Shown here in pieces: positions 61,300 to 64,000 of a stretch of DNA of 64,000 nt. A program made the position numbers and the translations under genes. The notes below the pieces were generated by a model. It ran no database searches and was not told the origin of the DNA. It worked only from the letters and a program-made list of their open reading frames with translations. The stretch comes from Acidobacteriota bacterium (GTDB lineage: Bacteria; Acidobacteriota; Aminicenantia; Aminicenantales; Saccharicenantaceae). The stretch is taken from contig JBDKSB010000001.1 of NCBI GenBank assembly GCA_039683095.1, forward strand, positions 124,001 to 188,000. Direction: 5' to 3'. Each line of letters begins with the position of its first letter. Within the stretch, counting starts at the first letter, position 1.

Positions 61300-61878
61300 C
61301 TATTTCCAGAGCAGTTTACGCGGGGAGGGGAGTTCGTGGACCTGTTCCAGGCGGTCGAGGAGCTCGGGGAAGCGCGCCTCGTCGCGGGCCTCGACCGCCG
61401 CTTCCCATTCGGCCAGCAGGGGATCGGCGACGAACTCGTGCTCCCGATGGAGGATGCGGTCGATGCCCCGGAGGGCCTGCCACTGGATGATCATGACGAT
61501 GGCCAGGGCGTAGAAGAAGATGTTCGGGCCTGGCAGGAGGGCGAGCAGCCCGGAGAACGGGACGAGGATGGCCTCGGCGATCAGGGCCGCGACATGACGG
61601 GTCCGCTGGCGCTGGAGGAAGAAGAACAGGCGCGTCCTGACGTGGCGGCCCTCCCCGTTCCCGGCGTGCAGGATCCGGAGCGGCCCTTCCGCCGGCCTGC
61701 CCGCGTGCTCAAAGGCCTGTTCCTGGAGCAGGGCCCGCGGGTTGAGCCCGACGACCTTCGTCTTGGCCTTCTCCCAGATCTCGCGGGCTCTGGAAAAGTT
61801 GGCGGGCACGGGGCCGAGCGGCCCGGCGGAGAAGAAGCGGCTGCGGCGCCGGTAGTCGCGGATGAAAAAATAATCCAT
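61300..61878 (-). CDS. Membrane-associated hypothetical protein
   Basis: 192 residues. A basic N-terminal half (MDYFFIRDYRRRSRFF) leads to one or two hydrophobic helices around 105-135 (LIAEAILVPFSGLLALLPGPNIFFYALAIVMIIQW) and an acidic C-terminus. The LLPGPNIFFY segment recalls a K+/H+-exchange-related family of mitochondria and bacteria, but this is only a resemblance. Confidence 0.62.
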   Translation of the reverse strand: MDYFFIRDYRRRSRFFSAGPLGPVPANFSRAREIWEKAKTKVVGLNPRALLQEQAFEHAGRPAEGPLRILHAGNGEGRHVRTRLFFFLQRQRTRHVAALIAEAILVPFSGLLALLPGPNIFFYALAIVMIIQWQALRGIDRILHREHEFVADPLLAEWEAAVEARDEARFPELLDRLEQVHELPSPRKLLWK

Positions 61879-61974
61879 GGGACCTCATTTTACCATACGG
61901 CCCTGCCGCCTCCCCTGTTCCGCCGGGACGGGGTCAAAGCCAAGAGGGGGTCATTCAGAGGGTCTGCCCCCCTC

Positions 61975-62964
61975 TTAGCGCTTCTTGTGGAGCAGGTAGA
62001 GGAAGAACGGGGCGCCGACGGCGGCGGTGATGACGCCGATGGGCAGCTCGGCGGCGAGAAGGTTGCGGGCCAGGAGGTCGCAGTAGAGGAGGAAGGTGCC
62101 GCCGGCCAGCGCCGACGCGGCGAAAAGGGGGCGGTGGCGCGGGCCGATGAGGATGCGGACCCAATGCGGGACGACCAGGCCGACGAAGCCGATGATGCCG
62201 CTCACGGACACCGCCAGGGAGGCCAGCAGGGCCGACATGGCCAGGAAAGCCTTGCGGATCCGCCGGACCGGGCTGCCGAGGGCCTGGGCCGTTTCGTCGC
62301 CCAGGGCCAGGAGGTCCATGTCCCGGGCCAGCCAGATCGCGGCGAATAAGCACAGGACGATCCAGGGCGCGATGGTCGCCGCCTGTCCCCACTCGGCCAG
62401 CTGGAAGCTGCCGAGAAGCCAGAAGACCGCCTGGTCGTAGGAGTCCGAGCGCATGAAGAGGAGGAACGAGGTCAGGGCCGAGGCCAGCGCGCCCGCGGCG
62501 ATGCCGGTCAGGAGGAGGGTCTCGACCTTGAAGCCGCCCCGGCGCAGCGACAAGGCGTAGACGAGCGAGACGATGCCCAGCCCCGACAGGAAGGCCATCA
62601 GCCCGGGACCGCTGAAGCCGAAGATCGCCGTCTCGAAGCCGAGGAGCGTGGCCAGGACGGCCCCAAGCGACGCGCCGGACGAAACGCCGACTATGAACGG
62701 GTCGGCCATGGGATTGCGGAAATAGCCCTGGAGGATGGCCCCCGACAGGGCGAGGGCGGCCCCGACCAGGAAAGCCAGGACGGCCCGGGCCAGGCGCAGG
62801 TCGATGAAGATGGCGGTATGCGCGGGATCCGGCGCCCGGAGGAAACGTGCCAGGTCGGCGGGCGTCGTCCTGACCGGGCCGATCAGGAGCGACACGAGGA
62901 ATCCGGCCAGGCACAAAAACAGGGACACCGCCCAGAAGAGCTTCCTTCTGGCCGCTGCGCTCAC
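61975..62964 (-). CDS. FecCD/BtuC-type ABC transporter permease
   Basis: 329 residues from a GTG at 62962-62964 that overlaps the stop of the binding-protein gene (GTGA). About ten membrane helices and the family phrases LRLARAVLAFLVGAALALSGAILQGYFRNPMADPFIVGVSSGASLGAV, then GIIGFVGLVVPHWVRILIGPRHRPLF, are clear. It imports cobalamin, a siderophore or heme with its binding protein and ATPase upstream. Confidence 0.92.
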   Translation of the reverse strand: MSAAARRKLFWAVSLFLCLAGFLVSLLIGPVRTTPADLARFLRAPDPAHTAIFIDLRLARAVLAFLVGAALALSGAILQGYFRNPMADPFIVGVSSGASLGAVLATLLGFETAIFGFSGPGLMAFLSGLGIVSLVYALSLRRGGFKVETLLLTGIAAGALASALTSFLLFMRSDSYDQAVFWLLGSFQLAEWGQAATIAPWIVLCLFAAIWLARDMDLLALGDETAQALGSPVRRIRKAFLAMSALLASLAVSVSGIIGFVGLVVPHWVRILIGPRHRPLFAASALAGGTFLLYCDLLARNLLAAELPIGVITAAVGAPFFLYLLHKKR

Positions 62965-63887
62965 GGCCGCCCCCCGAAGCGGTCGGGGTGGAAGAGGGAG
63001 GCCATGCGGACGAGGACGTCGACGAGCCGGGGAGCGAAGCGGCTGGCCGCGTTCTCGTCGAGCTCGTAGATCCGCCCGGCCTTGACCGCCTTCACGCCGT
63101 CGAGCCCCGGCATGCGGGCCAGCCGCTCGCGGCCGGCCCGGAAGTCGGCCGCGGTCCGGGCCAGGATGAAGATGACGTCGGGATCGTCCCGGATGATCCG
63201 CTCGCGCTTGTAGAGGACCCATTTTTTCGGCAGGGACGAGGCGACGTTCGTTCCGCCGGCCCGGGCGATGAGGTCGTTGACATAGCTCTGGCCGCCGCAC
63301 GTCCACAGTCCCTGGCCGTAGAGCAGGACAAAGGCCTTGGGGCGGGCCGCGATGCCGCGCAGGGCCGTGTCCACCTCGGCCAGGCGGAGGCTGAGGCCGG
63401 CGGCGATCGCGGCCGCCCGGTCCTCGGTCCGCGTCACCCGGCCGATCCGCTCGACCAGGGGCACGAGGCCGTCCAGGCCCTGGCCGATGTCGAGGACGAA
63501 CACGGGCAGGCCGAGCTTGCGGACCCGGTCGACGAGCCGCAGCGGGTTGCCGCGAAAGGCCACGACCAGGTCGGGGTCGAGCGAACGGATGATCTCCACG
63601 TTCGGGTCGACCAGGCCGCCGATCTTGCGGACGGAAGCGGTCTCCGGCGGGTAATCGCAGAACCTGGTCACGCCCACGACCCTGGGGCCGAGGCCGAGGG
63701 CGAAGAGGATCTCGGTGATGTTCGGGGCCATGGACACGATCCGCCTCGGCGTCGCGGCGGGCAGGGGGAACGGCCGGCCGAGATCGTCCCTGATGTCCTG
63801 AGAAGCGAGGGCCGGCCCGGCGGACAGCAGGAGAAGCAGGGAGGCCAGCACCAAGGCGGGCGCGGTCCGGGCCGCCGGCCCGCTCAT
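62961..63887 (-). CDS. BtuF/FepB-type substrate-binding protein
   Basis: 308 residues with a signal peptide (ALVLASLLLLLSAGPALA). RRIVSMAPNITEILFALGLGPRVVGVTRFCDYPPE, then NVEIIRSLDPDLVVAFRGNP, match class III periplasmic binding proteins for vitamin B12 or iron chelates. The absence of a Cys lipobox suggests it is soluble. Its ATG overlaps the stop of the preceding gene. Confidence 0.9.
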   Translation of the reverse strand: MSGPAARTAPALVLASLLLLLSAGPALASQDIRDDLGRPFPLPAATPRRIVSMAPNITEILFALGLGPRVVGVTRFCDYPPETASVRKIGGLVDPNVEIIRSLDPDLVVAFRGNPLRLVDRVRKLGLPVFVLDIGQGLDGLVPLVERIGRVTRTEDRAAAIAAGLSLRLAEVDTALRGIAARPKAFVLLYGQGLWTCGGQSYVNDLIARAGGTNVASSLPKKWVLYKRERIIRDDPDVIFILARTAADFRAGRERLARMPGLDGVKAVKAGRIYELDENAASRFAPRLVDVLVRMASLFHPDRFGGRP

Positions 63888-64000
63888 GGCCTTTCCCCGG
63901 CCCCGGCGAGCGAGATCTCCGGACGGCCGCTGCGGGCGTTCGCGCGGATATCGACGTCCGCGCCGAAGATCCAGCGGATGTTCCCGGCCGTCACGGTCTC
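63884..64000 (-). CDS. C-terminal end of the transporter ATPase
   Basis: The 38 readable residues (ETVTAGNIRWIFGADVDIRA, then a GRPEISL motif) match the end of FecE/BtuD-type ATPases (TxxNIRxxFGVxVxVxxxxxTGRP). TGA overlaps the binding-protein ATG. The gene begins beyond the window, so the operon order is ATPase, binding protein, permease. Confidence 0.65.
   Translation of the reverse strand, partial: ETVTAGNIRWIFGADVDIRANARSGRPEISLAGAGERP

Overview
The window is one contig of a high-G+C bacterium. Gene content fits an Acidobacteriota/Aminicenantes-like lineage: a pilB-pilT-pilC-pilS-pilR-pilA block, a minor-pilin/PilY1 operon, two secreted paralogues with a conserved QSL-DLA N-terminus, and an aminotransferase fused to a HPr-kinase/PEPCK-like domain. 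This assignment rests on gene order and protein character only; no database was searched. Two long stretches (about 3.4-20.7 kb and 20.7-30.6 kb) are visibly poorer in G+C than the flanks and look acquired.

Region 1 (1-3403) is housekeeping: the tail of an unknown gene, mtaB, mutL (translationally coupled), then tRNA-Pro(UGG) and tRNA-Arg(UCU) behind a sigma-70-type promoter. Region 2 (3384-20686) is an integrated element of about 17.3 kb inserted at the 3' end of tRNA-Arg. The 18-bp sequence gagtccctccaggcgcgc is present at both ends. The element encodes a large serine recombinase whose reading frame crosses the left att site, a compact tyrosine recombinase, a terminase large subunit, a gp21/S80-type prohead protease with a possible nested scaffold, a JAB-like head-module protein, two extremely cysteine-rich proteins, an RRM protein, a methyltransferase-endonuclease fusion, two small membrane/zinc-ribbon-type genes, and a replication-initiator-like protein next to three tandem 22-bp iterons. 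No portal, major capsid, tail or lysis gene could be recognised, so it resembles a phage satellite or phage-plasmid more than a complete prophage. Almost all its genes run on the minus strand from a control region at 13.06-13.31 kb that holds an operator-like palindrome and two divergent promoters. A Tat-exported aldo/keto reductase sits at its right end as possible cargo.

Region 3 (20.65-30.8 kb) is a second accessory region: an AraC regulator (its 3' end overlaps the right att site), divergent from cupin, DUF362, carboxymuconolactone decarboxylase, SDR, membrane protein and flavodoxin genes (a redox/stress-type cluster), then a small gene, a GH130 glycosidase/phosphorylase coupled to a GT4 glycosyltransferase, and a decayed lactonase fragment. 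Region 4 (30.8-38.5 kb) is the type IV pilus block. The major pilin has a near-perfect sigma-54 promoter and a likely PilR site upstream and a strong terminator downstream, matching control by the adjacent PilS-PilR pair. Region 5 (38.5-44.4 kb) carries an operon of alkaline-phosphatase-superfamily enzyme, terpene-cyclase-like protein and DUF362 protein, divergent from an acyltransferase and a GmhA-like isomerase. Region 6 (44.5-51 kb) is the minor pilin/PilY1 operon. Region 7 (51.2-64 kb) holds the aminotransferase fusion, flotillin, RNase PH, ComEC, M20 amidohydrolase, small envelope proteins and a BtuFCD-type import operon that runs off the window. ComEC plus type IV pili suggests natural competence. 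Long opposite-strand reading frames in the G+C-rich regions are frame shadows and were left out.
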